A stretch of DNA of 64,000 nt, from assembly GCF_011030405.1 (NCBI RefSeq), contig NZ_JAAJTJ010000017.1:1-64000 (forward strand), written 5' to 3'. The stretch is from Parapedobacter sp. SGR-10. GTDB lineage: Bacteria; Bacteroidota; Bacteroidia; Sphingobacteriales; Sphingobacteriaceae. Each line of letters begins with the position of its first letter. Positions within the stretch are counted from its first letter, which is position 1. Both the position numbers and the translations under genes were made by a program. The notes beneath the pieces were generated by a model, which had not been told where the DNA came from, did not search any database, and saw only the letters and a program-made list of their open reading frames with translations. Positions 9,206 through 18,163 of this stretch are shown here, piece after piece.

Positions 9206-10486
9206 ATGGCGTCATCTTTAGAAAAAGCGAGTACGGCACTTCATATTATCAATACCGTACAACAAATGGAACAGATTATTTCCAATATCCGGAATAAGGA
9301 GTTGCAGTACGTTCATGAAAACGACAATTTGCCGTTTGAGCCTCATGTTTCGGCAGAGGGCATAGCGAATCGCAAATCATTTTTGAATAAAAAAACAGGT
9401 GTCGAGATACCTTATCTAGCAAATGATGCCTCCTTTGAGGATTATGATTCGCTCAATGGAAATATAGAGAACTATATAGGCATGGCACGTATACCGACCG
9501 GTGTGGTCGGCCCGTTACGCGTGATCGGTTCAGCGGCGCAAGGGGATTTCTATATCCCACTGTCTACTACGGAGGGGGCATTGGTGGCCTCTTACCATAG
9601 GGGGGCTAAAGCCTGTTATCTGGCAGGGGGCGCGACCTCTATATGCCTCATGGAAGGTGTGCAACGTAGTCCTGTATTCAAGTTTGATAGTTTGGCAGAC
9701 TTGGGCCTTTTCGTAGCCTGGTTGCTGCCGCAAGTAGACAAATTTAAGGAAATCGTCGGCCAAACCAGTCGTTTTGCCCAATTGATGGATGTTAAAATCC
9801 AAATAGAGGGAAATCATTTGATCGTGACATTTGAGTACCATACCGGCGATGCTGCAGGGCAGAATATGGTTACGATATGCACAGATGCAATCTGTCAATA
9901 TATTGTGTCGACCTGTCCTACCAAACCGACTTTTTGGTTTATTGAAGGAAATTATTCGGGAGACAAAAAAGCTACAGCACTCTCTTTTACCAATGTGAGG
10001 GGAAAGAAAGTGACGACCGAAATTGTATTGCCCAAGGAAATCATACAACAGGTGCTCAAGACTACGGCGGAGCAGATGAGCGAATACTGGCGCACGTCAA
10101 CCATGGGCATTATACAGAGCGGAGCAATAGGAGCACATGGACATTATGCCAATGGGTTGACAGCATTGTTTTTAGCGACGGGGCAGGATGTAGCTTGTGT
10201 GGCCGAAGCGGCTACGGGCATCACAAGGATGGAGATACGCGATGATGATTCGCTCTATGCGAGTGTCACGCTTCCCAACTTGGTGGTCGGTACAGTAGGT
10301 GGAGGAACGCATTTGCCCACGCAACGGGAATGTCTGGAACTGATGGGATGTTATGGGCAGGGCAAAGCCCGCAAGTTTGCCGAGATATGTGGAGCCGTGG
10401 TGTTGGCGGGCGAACTGTCCATTGCAGCCGCACTTTCTGCAGGTCATTTTACACATGCGCACCAAAAATTTGGCCGTAAAAAATAA
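9206..10486 (+). CDS. hydroxymethylglutaryl-CoA reductase
   Basis: 426 aa. Reduces HMG-CoA to mevalonate with NAD(P)H. Diagnostic motifs are in order: ENYIGMARIPTGVVGPL, LSTTEGALVAS (catalytic Glu123), GDAAGQNMVT (~214-223), EGNYSGDKK (catalytic Lys near 254-255), ATGQDVACV (Asp328), VVGTVGGGTHLPTQ and a C-terminal His in HFTHAHQKFGR. All four catalytic residues expected for the family are present, so it should be active. It looks closer to class I than class II enzymes. No other mevalonate-pathway gene lies in the window; instead the next gene starts 1 nt later and encodes a phospholipid-type transferase. This is an unusual setting for HMGR. Confidence 0.93.
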   Translation: MASSLEKASTALHIINTVQQMEQIISNIRNKELQYVHENDNLPFEPHVSAEGIANRKSFLNKKTGVEIPYLANDASFEDYDSLNGNIENYIGMARIPTGVVGPLRVIGSAAQGDFYIPLSTTEGALVASYHRGAKACYLAGGATSICLMEGVQRSPVFKFDSLADLGLFVAWLLPQVDKFKEIVGQTSRFAQLMDVKIQIEGNHLIVTFEYHTGDAAGQNMVTICTDAICQYIVSTCPTKPTFWFIEGNYSGDKKATALSFTNVRGKKVTTEIVLPKEIIQQVLKTTAEQMSEYWRTSTMGIIQSGAIGAHGHYANGLTALFLATGQDVACVAEAATGITRMEIRDDDSLYASVTLPNLVVGTVGGGTHLPTQRECLELMGCYGQGKARKFAEICGAVVLAGELSIAAALSAGHFTHAHQKFGRKK

Positions 10487-10487
10487 C

Positions 10488-11063
10488 ATGAAGACCAAGG
10501 AAAATATCTACAATGTCCCCAATGCGTTGTCTGCATATAGGATTTTGGCACTGCCTTTCATCATTTACGCTATTGTCGTGCAGGATAGGACATTGTTTAT
10601 CACGTTGATTTCCATCAATCTGGTTACCGATATCCTTGATGGGTTGATCGCCCGGATGTTCAGATTACAGACTGAATTGGGGGCGAGGTTGGACTCGTTG
10701 GCAGATATCGGTACGTATATCATGGCCTTCAGTGGCATGATTGTGCTCGAATGGGATTTTGTGACTGCGTATAAATGGGAATTCATCCTGTTGATCGGTA
10801 TGTGGGTTTTACCACAACTGATCTCATTGGCGCGGTTTGGGCGGTTTCCGAGTTTCCATCTTTATTCCAGCAAGATTACAGGTTATATCCAAGGGATATT
10901 TATTTTTACGTATTTTCTGTTCGGCTTCCATCAAGGATATTTTTATTTTATGTTGGTATTCAGTTGCCTGTCGTATCTTGAGGAACTGTTGTTGGTGCTG
11001 CTCTTGCCCGAACTGAGGTCCAACTTAAAGAGCATATTTGTTGTGTTTTCAAAAAAAATCTAG
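10488..11063 (+). CDS. CDP-alcohol phosphatidyltransferase family protein
   Basis: Start is the ATG at 10488, 1 nt after the HMGR stop. 191 aa, multi-pass membrane protein. It carries the complete signature D-x2-D-G-x2-A-R-x8-G-x3-D-x3-D, seen as DILDGLIARMFRLQTELG then ARLDSLADIG. The family displaces CMP from a CDP-activated lipid or alcohol to form a phosphodiester, as in phosphatidylglycerophosphate or phosphatidylinositol synthesis. The N terminus NVPNALSAYRILALPFI fits bacterial members. Acceptor unknown. Presence beside a CdsA-like gene means the operon can both make and use a CDP-activated intermediate. Confidence 0.92.
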   Translation: MKTKENIYNVPNALSAYRILALPFIIYAIVVQDRTLFITLISINLVTDILDGLIARMFRLQTELGARLDSLADIGTYIMAFSGMIVLEWDFVTAYKWEFILLIGMWVLPQLISLARFGRFPSFHLYSSKITGYIQGIFIFTYFLFGFHQGYFYFMLVFSCLSYLEELLLVLLLPELRSNLKSIFVVFSKKI

Positions 11064-11066
11064 GCG

Positions 11067-11792
11067 ATGTATTGGACGTTGTTCTATTTGGTCGTTGTTT
11101 TCTTTGCTATTGGAGCTATAGCTATTGCTCACTTGAATACCAAAAGTACGTCTGTACAACAACGGGAAAGATGGGGCAAATATGTTTTTTACATAATCAT
11201 TGTGGCTATTACCGTGTTGGCTATCCGTTATGGATATATGTGGCTGTTGGCGTTGCTACTCGTGAGTATCGGCCTGTTTGAAATCTTCAAAGTCTGGACA
11301 GAGAGCAAGAAGAGAAATCTTGGGGTATTGTTGTTGGCGCTGGTAGTCTATGGCCTTACCGCCTATTGTTTTTATCGGTTTTCGACGATAGCAGATACAC
11401 AAAGTATCTTGTATGTGTATACGATAGTGTTTACATTTGACGGATTTGCGCAGATCAGTGGGCAATTGTTTGGGAGGCGCAAGATATTGCCACGCATTAG
11501 TCCCGAAAAGACCGTGGCGGGGGTGATAGGAGGATTGGTAATGGGTGTCCTGGTCGGACTTTATATGATGTGGTTGAATCAACGGATTGGTACTTGGCAA
11601 TGGATGTTACCCTTGCTGGTATGTCTAGGAGCGTTTGTGGGAGACACCTTGGCCTCGTGGTACAAGCGGATATGTGGTGTCAAGGATTACAGCCGTATGA
11701 TACCGGGACATGGTGGCGTGTTGGATAGGTTTGATAGTTTTTTATTTGCCGGGGCTGTGATGTTTGGCGGAGTAATTGCTTGGATAGCGTAA
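11067..11792 (+). CDS. CdsA-like phosphatidate cytidylyltransferase
   Basis: 241 aa membrane protein with about 7 hydrophobic segments. The C-terminal signature S-x-x-KR-x4-KD-x5-P-GHGG-x-x-DR-x-D is intact (ASWYKRICGVKDY, IPGHGGVLDRFDS). Enzymes of this type convert a phospholipid phosphate and CTP to a CDP-lipid. A housekeeping cdsA is presumably elsewhere; the operon copy is divergent in its first half, and could act on a prenyl or other phosphate. 3 nt after the CDP-alcohol transferase gene. Confidence 0.9.
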   Translation: MYWTLFYLVVVFFAIGAIAIAHLNTKSTSVQQRERWGKYVFYIIIVAITVLAIRYGYMWLLALLLVSIGLFEIFKVWTESKKRNLGVLLLALVVYGLTAYCFYRFSTIADTQSILYVYTIVFTFDGFAQISGQLFGRRKILPRISPEKTVAGVIGGLVMGVLVGLYMMWLNQRIGTWQWMLPLLVCLGAFVGDTLASWYKRICGVKDYSRMIPGHGGVLDRFDSFLFAGAVMFGGVIAWIA

Positions 11793-11799
11793 ATATGGA

Positions 11800-12771
11800 A
11801 TGAAGAATACGCGAATATATAATGAGTATAGCAAAGCGGAGGAAAATATAGCTTCGTTTTTGCGGCGGTTTTGGATTTACCAAAAAGAACGATTTCCATT
11901 ATTGGGACACGGTTTGCTCGTGACGGCTTTTAGTTTTTCGGCGATAGCCTACAGCCGCATATGCCGTGGTGCGGAAGGGTTTGTGGATTGGACGACCTTT
12001 TTGGTAGGGATATTTACTACGGTCAGTTTATTCTTTTTGGTACGGGTATTTGACGAATTCAAAGATGCGGAAGAAGATGCGCGGTATCGCAAAGAACTAC
12101 CGGTGCCGAGAGGAGTGATTACGTTTGCGGAGCTGAAGATGATGGGTGTCATTGTGGTCTGTTTGCAGGTCGTTCTTAATGCTATTTTCTTTCCCAAGAT
12201 GTTGGCGCTGTATGCCGTAGTCATAGGGTATCTGTGTCTGATGGGGAAAGAGTTTTTCGTGGCAACATGGTTGAAGAAACATCAGTTTTGGTATGTGGTC
12301 TCGCATATGTTGATCATACCATTGATCGATATCTATGCCAGCGGCCTGGATTGGCTGTTGGCGGGTGCGGAGGCTCCTAAAGGATTATTGTTCTTTTTTG
12401 CAGTATCCTATATGAATGGTATTGTATTGGAGATAGGCCGTAAGATCAAGAGTCCCGGCGATGAAAAGGAGGGTGTGCAGACCTATTCGGCGATGCTGGG
12501 GACGCGGAAGTCGGTAGGGATATGGTTGGGAGTACTGTTTGTCACACTTTTGTTTAGCCTATTGGCATCGGGCTATGCAGGTTATGGTTGGCTGGCTTAC
12601 GGGGTATTGACGGCATTGTTTGTACTGTGCAGCATACCGGCTTTTTTGTTTATACAAAACAAATCGGGCAAATCTGCAAAGGCCATAGAACTGTCGTCTG
12701 CACTTTGGACGATAGCTATGTACCTCAGTCTTGGGGGAATCCCCATGTTGGAGCGCTGGCTGTGGGTTTAA
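11800..12771 (+). CDS. UbiA-superfamily prenyltransferase
   Basis: 323 aa with about 8-9 membrane segments. The first Asp-rich motif is FDEFKDAEEDARYRKELPVP (residues ~83-104). The second is EIGRKIKSPGDEKEG followed by VQTYSAMLG (~211-235). Both belong to intramembrane aromatic or alcohol prenyltransferases that move a prenyl group from its diphosphate to an acceptor using Mg2+. The first motif is DxxxDxxxD-like rather than NDxxDxxxD, so activity is likely but the class is divergent. Acceptor and prenyl length are unknown. Its place behind CdsA and CDP-alcohol transferase recalls the order of archaeal ether lipid chemistry, but no GGGP synthase is present. Confidence 0.87.
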   Translation: MKNTRIYNEYSKAEENIASFLRRFWIYQKERFPLLGHGLLVTAFSFSAIAYSRICRGAEGFVDWTTFLVGIFTTVSLFFLVRVFDEFKDAEEDARYRKELPVPRGVITFAELKMMGVIVVCLQVVLNAIFFPKMLALYAVVIGYLCLMGKEFFVATWLKKHQFWYVVSHMLIIPLIDIYASGLDWLLAGAEAPKGLLFFFAVSYMNGIVLEIGRKIKSPGDEKEGVQTYSAMLGTRKSVGIWLGVLFVTLLFSLLASGYAGYGWLAYGVLTALFVLCSIPAFLFIQNKSGKSAKAIELSSALWTIAMYLSLGGIPMLERWLWV

Positions 12772-12825
12772 TGTTGTATTTGGGTAGCACATCAGCGTGA
12801 AGTTACGTTCTTGAATAGAGAATTT

Positions 12826-15447
12826 ATGTTAATCAGAGACTATCAATTTCAATATATAGACAATCCGGCAATAGGTGGCAAGGCCCGAAATTTATTGCGG
12901 CTGCGCCAAGGCAATTACCCGATGCCCAGATGGGTTGTATTGCCTGCGGATTTTTTGACAGAAGTATTTCAAGACGTGACCTCTGTCACGGATCAACAGG
13001 ATCTGCTCGATGCCATAGACAGATACCAATTTCCGAAACAGCTTTGGGATGAGCTATTGGGGATATTTCCGGATACTACATATTTTGCGGTACGTTCGTC
13101 CGCCATTGATGAGGATGGCAGGAATCTTTCTTTTGCCGGTCTGTACGAAAGCTATCTGTATGTGACCAAGGATCATCTGTTGTCCCGAATCAAGGATGTC
13201 TGGCGTTCGGTGTTTTCCGAACGCGTATTGCGCTATCGTGCCGTGAATAACCTGGGGCCAAGTATTGGTATAGCTGTCATCGTCCAGGAGATGGTGGATG
13301 CAGAAGCATCGGGTGTAGCCTTTGGTATCAATCCGGTATCGGGCAACCGAAAGGAAAAGCTGATCTCCGGTGTATTTGGGTTGGGTGAAGGGTTGGTGTC
13401 GGGCGAATTGGAAGCCGATCATTATATCGTTCAGCATAAGAAAATAATAAGGGAAACTGTCCGAAAGAAGGAGAAAATCATTTTGGATACGGCCAATCTG
13501 GGCGGAACGATAAAGGTAGAAATACCCCGTGTCCATCGAAACGACCAGGCTGTACCCGATGAGGTGATTTGGCGGCTTAGTGACATATTGGATGCACTGC
13601 ATGACGAGCATGGTCTCTATCAAGACGTAGAATTTGCCGTGCAAGGTGGTGAATTGTATCTCTTGCAGGCTCGGCCTATCACCAATCTGGATAAGTCGGC
13701 AGACATCTCGGCCGAATACGTGCTTTGGGACAATAGCAATATCATTGAATCCTACCCGGGTGTGACCACACCGCTCACTTTTTCGTTTATCAGCCAATCC
13801 TATGAGGGAGCTTATAGACAATTTTGTTCGTTTTTGGGTGTAGATGAGCCTACTATCCAACGTAACCAGTGGGTGTTTGCAAATACTTTGGGATTTATTA
13901 ACGGTAGGGTCTATTACAACCTCAAAAGTTGGTATCTCATGCTGGCTATGTTGCCGGGCTATAGCCTCAATGCCCGTTTTATGGAAAAGATGATGGGCGT
14001 CAAGGAGCAATTTGATGTACCCGAAAGCTATCGCCTGTCGTCCGGTACAGCTTGGTGGCGCATCATTAAGATGGTTTGGCAGATGTACAGGCGTTATAAG
14101 GCATTGCCCCGTAGCCGTGGACAGTTTAAGAGGCTATTGGACAGTACCATATCCAAATATAAAAAGATAGACTTGCAGCACAAAAATGCCAATGAGTTGA
14201 TGAACCTGTACCTCAACTTTGAATCGAAATTGCTCAATCAATGGAAAGCACCGCTCTTGAACGATTTTTTTGCAATGATAGGATTTGGTTTGTTGCAAAA
14301 GCGGTGCGAAGGATATACCCATGGACAATACCCCAATATCCACAATGACCTATTGTGCGGGAGCGCGGATATCATCTCTACACAACCTATACACAGAAGC
14401 ATTGCGATAGCTTCTTATGTCGATAAAAGCGCGTACCTGCGTCATGTATTTCTAAACAATGAGCCTGAGGATATCTGGAGGTTTCTGCAGCAGGATAAAA
14501 AAGAAGAAAGCCAGCAGGTATTGGATGATATCCGGCGATATATTGATGAATTGGGAGAACGGTGTGTGGGGGAATTGAAGTTGGAGACGATTTCGTATAC
14601 GCAGGACCCGTCCAGGTTTGTGGCCGTCATCCAATCGTATGTCGAAGCCGGTATCACCACGGATCGGACAAATTCTAATCTCGAAGAGGAAATACGTCTT
14701 GCTGCCGAGCAGACGATGAACAAGGCATTGCGACGCAGTCCGTTGAAAAAGTGGCGACTTCGAAAAACTGTCAAAAAGGCAAGAGAACTGGTCAGCGCAC
14801 GTGAAAACCTGCGCTATGAGCGTACACGTGCCTTTGGTATCGTACGAGAGCTCTTTGTCTATATGGGCAAGCGTTTTTACGAAGAGGGACATATCGAATT
14901 TGTGCGGGATATATTTTTCTTGACAAAGGACGAGATATTCGCTTATATCGAGGGGAGGAGCGTAACCAAGGACCTAAAAGCCTTGATTTCGGTGCGTAAG
15001 GAGGAATACGAACTGTTTAGGCAAATGGATGCGCCATCGGAGCGGATTGCGACGTATGGGCCGCTGTATCAAGGCAATGACCTGTATAGTAAGCATAAAG
15101 TTGAAGCCTTGGCGGGCGATTTTAAAGGGATAGGTTGTTGTCCGGGCCATGTGCAGGCAAAGGTGCGCGTGGTACATCATCCCTCCGAGGTCAGATCTCT
15201 GGACGGTGATATATTGGTGACAGGAAATACAGATCCGGGTTGGGTGACCCTATTCCCCAGTGCTGGGGGTATCATCGTCGAACGGGGTAGCCTCTTGAGC
15301 CACTCGGCCATTGTCTCGCGGGAGATGGGGATACCTTGCATCGTCGGTGTGACGGGTTTGTTGAAGACCTTGCAGACAGGCGATTTAATCGAAATGGATG
15401 GCTCTACAGGAGAGATCAAAATATTGAGTAGTGTGCATCATGAGTGA
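12826..15447 (+). CDS. ATP/PEP-type dikinase, rifampicin-phosphotransferase-like
   Basis: 873 aa from the ATG at 12826 (MLIRDYQFQYIDNPA); a TTG at 12811 is less likely. N-terminal PPDK-type ATP-grasp (GGKARNLLRL, FAVRSSAIDEDG, FAGLYESYLYV, GVAFGINPVSG, EFAVQGGELYLLQARPI; about 10-295), a large middle region with no familiar motif (about 300-770), and a C-terminal swivelling phospho-His domain (GNTDPGWVTLFP, GSLLSHSAIVSREMGIP) with His826. The PEP/pyruvate TIM barrel is absent, so it is not PEP synthase. Length and order match rifampicin phosphotransferases, which phosphorylate an OH group while splitting ATP to AMP. In this operon the middle region probably holds a lipid-pathway substrate, which is inference. 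Confidence 0.9.
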   Translation: MLIRDYQFQYIDNPAIGGKARNLLRLRQGNYPMPRWVVLPADFLTEVFQDVTSVTDQQDLLDAIDRYQFPKQLWDELLGIFPDTTYFAVRSSAIDEDGRNLSFAGLYESYLYVTKDHLLSRIKDVWRSVFSERVLRYRAVNNLGPSIGIAVIVQEMVDAEASGVAFGINPVSGNRKEKLISGVFGLGEGLVSGELEADHYIVQHKKIIRETVRKKEKIILDTANLGGTIKVEIPRVHRNDQAVPDEVIWRLSDILDALHDEHGLYQDVEFAVQGGELYLLQARPITNLDKSADISAEYVLWDNSNIIESYPGVTTPLTFSFISQSYEGAYRQFCSFLGVDEPTIQRNQWVFANTLGFINGRVYYNLKSWYLMLAMLPGYSLNARFMEKMMGVKEQFDVPESYRLSSGTAWWRIIKMVWQMYRRYKALPRSRGQFKRLLDSTISKYKKIDLQHKNANELMNLYLNFESKLLNQWKAPLLNDFFAMIGFGLLQKRCEGYTHGQYPNIHNDLLCGSADIISTQPIHRSIAIASYVDKSAYLRHVFLNNEPEDIWRFLQQDKKEESQQVLDDIRRYIDELGERCVGELKLETISYTQDPSRFVAVIQSYVEAGITTDRTNSNLEEEIRLAAEQTMNKALRRSPLKKWRLRKTVKKARELVSARENLRYERTRAFGIVRELFVYMGKRFYEEGHIEFVRDIFFLTKDEIFAYIEGRSVTKDLKALISVRKEEYELFRQMDAPSERIATYGPLYQGNDLYSKHKVEALAGDFKGIGCCPGHVQAKVRVVHHPSEVRSLDGDILVTGNTDPGWVTLFPSAGGIIVERGSLLSHSAIVSREMGIPCIVGVTGLLKTLQTGDLIEMDGSTGEIKILSSVHHE

Positions 15448-16531
15448 TTTGAGTCAAAAGGTAGATTTCAATTTTATCCGCTATGCCAACTGTTGGGAAG
15501 ATGCCGATATACTGCTTCGGGGCTTATCGCCTCATGCAGACAGTCGGATATTGTCTATCGCATCGGCTGGGGACAATAGCTTTTCGTTGCTGACTACGGA
15601 TCCGGAAGCAGTCGTGGCAGTAGATGTCAATGCTGTGCAATCATATCTTGTCGAGCTCAAGAAGTGGGCAATAAAATACTTTACACATGATGAGGTATTG
15701 CAGTTTTTGGGATTTCGTTCATGTGATGCCCGGCTGTTGCTGTTGGATCGACTCATGGATTTTCTTTCTCCCGATGCGCGGGTGTATTGGCAGAGGAATA
15801 TCGGGCAGATCGAGAAGGGTATTATCCATCAAGGTAAATTTGAACGTTATTTTCAATTGTTCGCCCGTCGCGTGCTGCCCTTTATTCATAGCCGATCCGA
15901 TGTAGCAGCTTTACTTGCGCCTAAAGATGAGCCGGCACAACGAGCATATTACCACCGGCATTGGAACACCTGGCGCTGGCGACTGTTCTTTAAGATTTTT
16001 TTTAGCCGTAGCGTGATGGGATGGTTGGGGAGAGACCCACAGTTTCTCAAAGAGGTGGGGATCACGGTAGGCGAATATATTTTCAAGAAAGCCAAACGTC
16101 ATCTGCAAAAGGTGCAGGCACAGCAAAACCTTTTTCTACGGTACAGTCTGACAGGGAACTTTGGAGATTTGTTGCCCCATTATCTGCAACCGGGAAATTT
16201 TGAAAAAATCAAGGCCAATATCGACAAACTACATATCCGTCAAGGTTACGTCGAATCCGTCGTGGATGAGTTTGGACATTTCGATTATATGAATCTTTCC
16301 AATATCTTTGAGTATATGGATAAACTTATTTTTAAACAGACGGCCGAAAAGTTGATAGCATCGTTGTCACCAAATGGACGCATGGCCTATTGGAACCTGA
16401 TGGTACCCCGTCGTATATCGGGTATATTTCCGTGGCAAATGACTTATGAACGGGATTTATCCCAAACCCTGACACGGGAGGATAATGGTTTTTTCTACAA
16501 TCAATTCATTGTGGATCAAAAGAATGGATAA
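15440..16531 (+). CDS. BtaA-like (DUF3419) 3-amino-3-carboxypropyl transferase
   Basis: 364 aa from the ATG at 15440, overlapping the dikinase gene by 8 nt. The start FIRYANCWEDADILLRGL, the Rossmann-like LSIASAGDNSFSLL and AVDVNAVQSYLVELK are hallmarks of DUF3419. Family member BtaA moves the 3-amino-3-carboxypropyl group of S-adenosylmethionine to diacylglycerol, giving diacylglyceryl-homoserine, the precursor of betaine lipids. The partner methyltransferase BtaB is not in the operon, so the product may be a non-methylated homoserine lipid or the acceptor may differ. C-terminal motif YMNLSNIFEYM fits the SAM-binding half. Likely membrane associated. Confidence 0.87.
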   Translation: MSDLSQKVDFNFIRYANCWEDADILLRGLSPHADSRILSIASAGDNSFSLLTTDPEAVVAVDVNAVQSYLVELKKWAIKYFTHDEVLQFLGFRSCDARLLLLDRLMDFLSPDARVYWQRNIGQIEKGIIHQGKFERYFQLFARRVLPFIHSRSDVAALLAPKDEPAQRAYYHRHWNTWRWRLFFKIFFSRSVMGWLGRDPQFLKEVGITVGEYIFKKAKRHLQKVQAQQNLFLRYSLTGNFGDLLPHYLQPGNFEKIKANIDKLHIRQGYVESVVDEFGHFDYMNLSNIFEYMDKLIFKQTAEKLIASLSPNGRMAYWNLMVPRRISGIFPWQMTYERDLSQTLTREDNGFFYNQFIVDQKNG

Positions 16532-17198
16532 GGCAAGTATTTGGAATACATTGGTATTGGCAGGATGCTATCTGGTGCTTTTTGCTTTGGGTGAATTGCT
16601 GTACCGTGTGTTTAAGGTCAAGGCGGAAATCACGCGCAAGATTATCCATGTGGGCACAGGCTTACTGGCCTTACTCTTTCCGGTTTTGTTGGATTCGCAT
16701 TGGTTGGTTCTGATCCTTTGTTCGACATTTGCATTGATATTGATCGGCAGCCTGCGTTTTGGCTGGCTCCCTTCTATCCATGCAATAGATCGCAAGTCGG
16801 TAGGTAGCCTTGCTTATCCGGTAGCGGTGTACGGTTGTTATCTGGCTTTTCAGTTCAATGGCTACGACTATACCTATTATTACCTGCCGATATTGGTCTT
16901 GGCGATCTGTGACCCTCTAGCGGCATTGGCAGGCAAACGTTGGCCGATAGGGCAATATACTTTGTTGGGTGCGAGGAAGACCCTGTTGGGATCGACGATG
17001 TTCTTTGTCAGTGCTTTGGTATTGGTGTCGCTGTACCTATCCTATATGACGTCAGCCTATGTGCTTTGGCAGGCTGTGATGAGTATAGCCTTATTGGCGA
17101 CCTTGGCCGAGGCCGCAAGCAAGGATGGTTATGACAATATCAGTATTCCTTTGTCGGTGGTTGTAGGGTTGTTGTTTTCGAAGTACCTGTGGATATGA
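16524..17198 (+). CDS. polyprenol/phytol-kinase-like integral membrane protein
   Basis: 224 aa from the ATG at 16524 (MDKASIWNTLVLAG), overlapping the BtaA-like stop by 8 nt. About seven hydrophobic segments. ITRKIIHVGTGLLALLFP, DRKSVGSLAYPVAVY and CDPLAALAGKRWPIG with GARKTLLGS are the conserved blocks of the SEC59/VTE5 family, which uses CTP to phosphorylate dolichol, phytol or other prenyl alcohols, and of close relatives. It would supply a prenyl phosphate inside this operon. Substrate not known. The next gene overlaps it by 4 nt (ATGA). Confidence 0.85.
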   Translation: MDKASIWNTLVLAGCYLVLFALGELLYRVFKVKAEITRKIIHVGTGLLALLFPVLLDSHWLVLILCSTFALILIGSLRFGWLPSIHAIDRKSVGSLAYPVAVYGCYLAFQFNGYDYTYYYLPILVLAICDPLAALAGKRWPIGQYTLLGARKTLLGSTMFFVSALVLVSLYLSYMTSAYVLWQAVMSIALLATLAEAASKDGYDNISIPLSVVVGLLFSKYLWI

Positions 17199-18163
17199 TG
17201 CAAAAGCAGATTTTTAAATACGGAGATGCGGATTTTGCCCGATTTGAGGAGGCTTTAGGTGGTGGGGCAATTCCCGGTGATTTCTTTCATTGTGGGGTTT
17301 TGGTGTATAACGGGGAAAAGCCTTTGGCAAAAGCTTCTTTGTATTACAATCCTGCGATACACTATGTCGACGATGCTACTGCCATGGTGGGTAGCTATCG
17401 TGCCGAAGAAGATGGCGAAGCGGTAAAGTTATTGTTTGATACCCTTCAAACAGAAGCACGATCTTTGGGTGTACACGGATTGATCGGTCCTATGGACGGC
17501 TCTACATGGGAGAATTACCGTTTTCACGATAATGCAGATCTACCTTTGTTTTTGATGGAAACACAGCATCCGGCTTATTATGTGCAGCAATGGAAAGAAA
17601 ATGGTTTTGAAGCTATAGCACATTACTACTCTTCTAAAACGAACCGATTGGATTTTGTATCGGAGGAAGTGGATGCTATACGAACGAATTTGGAAAGCCG
17701 GGGTATAAGCATCCGTCCAATCGACTTGGACAATTACGAACAAGAACTGGTACGTCTGCATCCATTCCTGCTGACAGGCTTTGAAAGCAATTTTCTGTAT
17801 TCGCCGATTTCCTTATCCTCTTTTTTGGAAAAATATCTTCCATTGCGTCCCTATTTGTATGCACCATTTGTTTTGATGGCGGAAGACGAAGGAGAAGTGG
17901 TGGGCGTCTTCTTTTGTGTGCAGGATTTTTTGGACGAAGTACAGAAAACTTTGATCATCAAGACCATTGCCCGCCATCCGTCGGCACGGTACAGGGGATT
18001 GGGGCATGTCATGGCTGCTCAGATCTACGCTTCGGCACGGGAGATGGGTTTTACGCAGATCATCCATGCTTTCCTCAAATCAGACGGTACATCTACCCCG
18101 ATTTCACAGCATTTCTTTGCCGAACCGTTCAAGACCTATTCGCTGTATGGAAAGAGCATTTAA
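17195..18163 (+). CDS. GNAT-fold acyltransferase-like protein
   Basis: 322 aa from the ATG at 17195, with the start overlapping the previous stop as ATGA; a GTG at 17189 is possible. The C-terminal third has a GNAT fold: MAEDEGEVVGVFFCVQD beta-hairpin, then TIARHPSARYRGLGHVMAAQ, in which R-x2-G-x-G/A is the acyl-CoA pyrophosphate loop. The N-terminal ~150 residues (including HGLIGPMDGSTWENYRF) resemble a second, degenerate GNAT-like unit. It may N-acylate an amine, for example the free amino group left by the BtaA-like enzyme; this is inference. Overlaps the next gene by 17 nt. Confidence 0.78.
   Translation: MMQKQIFKYGDADFARFEEALGGGAIPGDFFHCGVLVYNGEKPLAKASLYYNPAIHYVDDATAMVGSYRAEEDGEAVKLLFDTLQTEARSLGVHGLIGPMDGSTWENYRFHDNADLPLFLMETQHPAYYVQQWKENGFEAIAHYYSSKTNRLDFVSEEVDAIRTNLESRGISIRPIDLDNYEQELVRLHPFLLTGFESNFLYSPISLSSFLEKYLPLRPYLYAPFVLMAEDEGEVVGVFFCVQDFLDEVQKTLIIKTIARHPSARYRGLGHVMAAQIYASAREMGFTQIIHAFLKSDGTSTPISQHFFAEPFKTYSLYGKSI

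Noticed and set aside
10488-12771. Archaeal-type ether-lipid pathway
   Set aside because: UbiA, CdsA-like and CDP-alcohol transferase fit, but geranylgeranylglyceryl phosphate synthase and reductase are missing.
12811-15447. Phosphoenolpyruvate synthase
   Set aside because: ATP-grasp and phospho-His domains are present, but the C-terminal PEP/pyruvate barrel of about 300 residues is absent.
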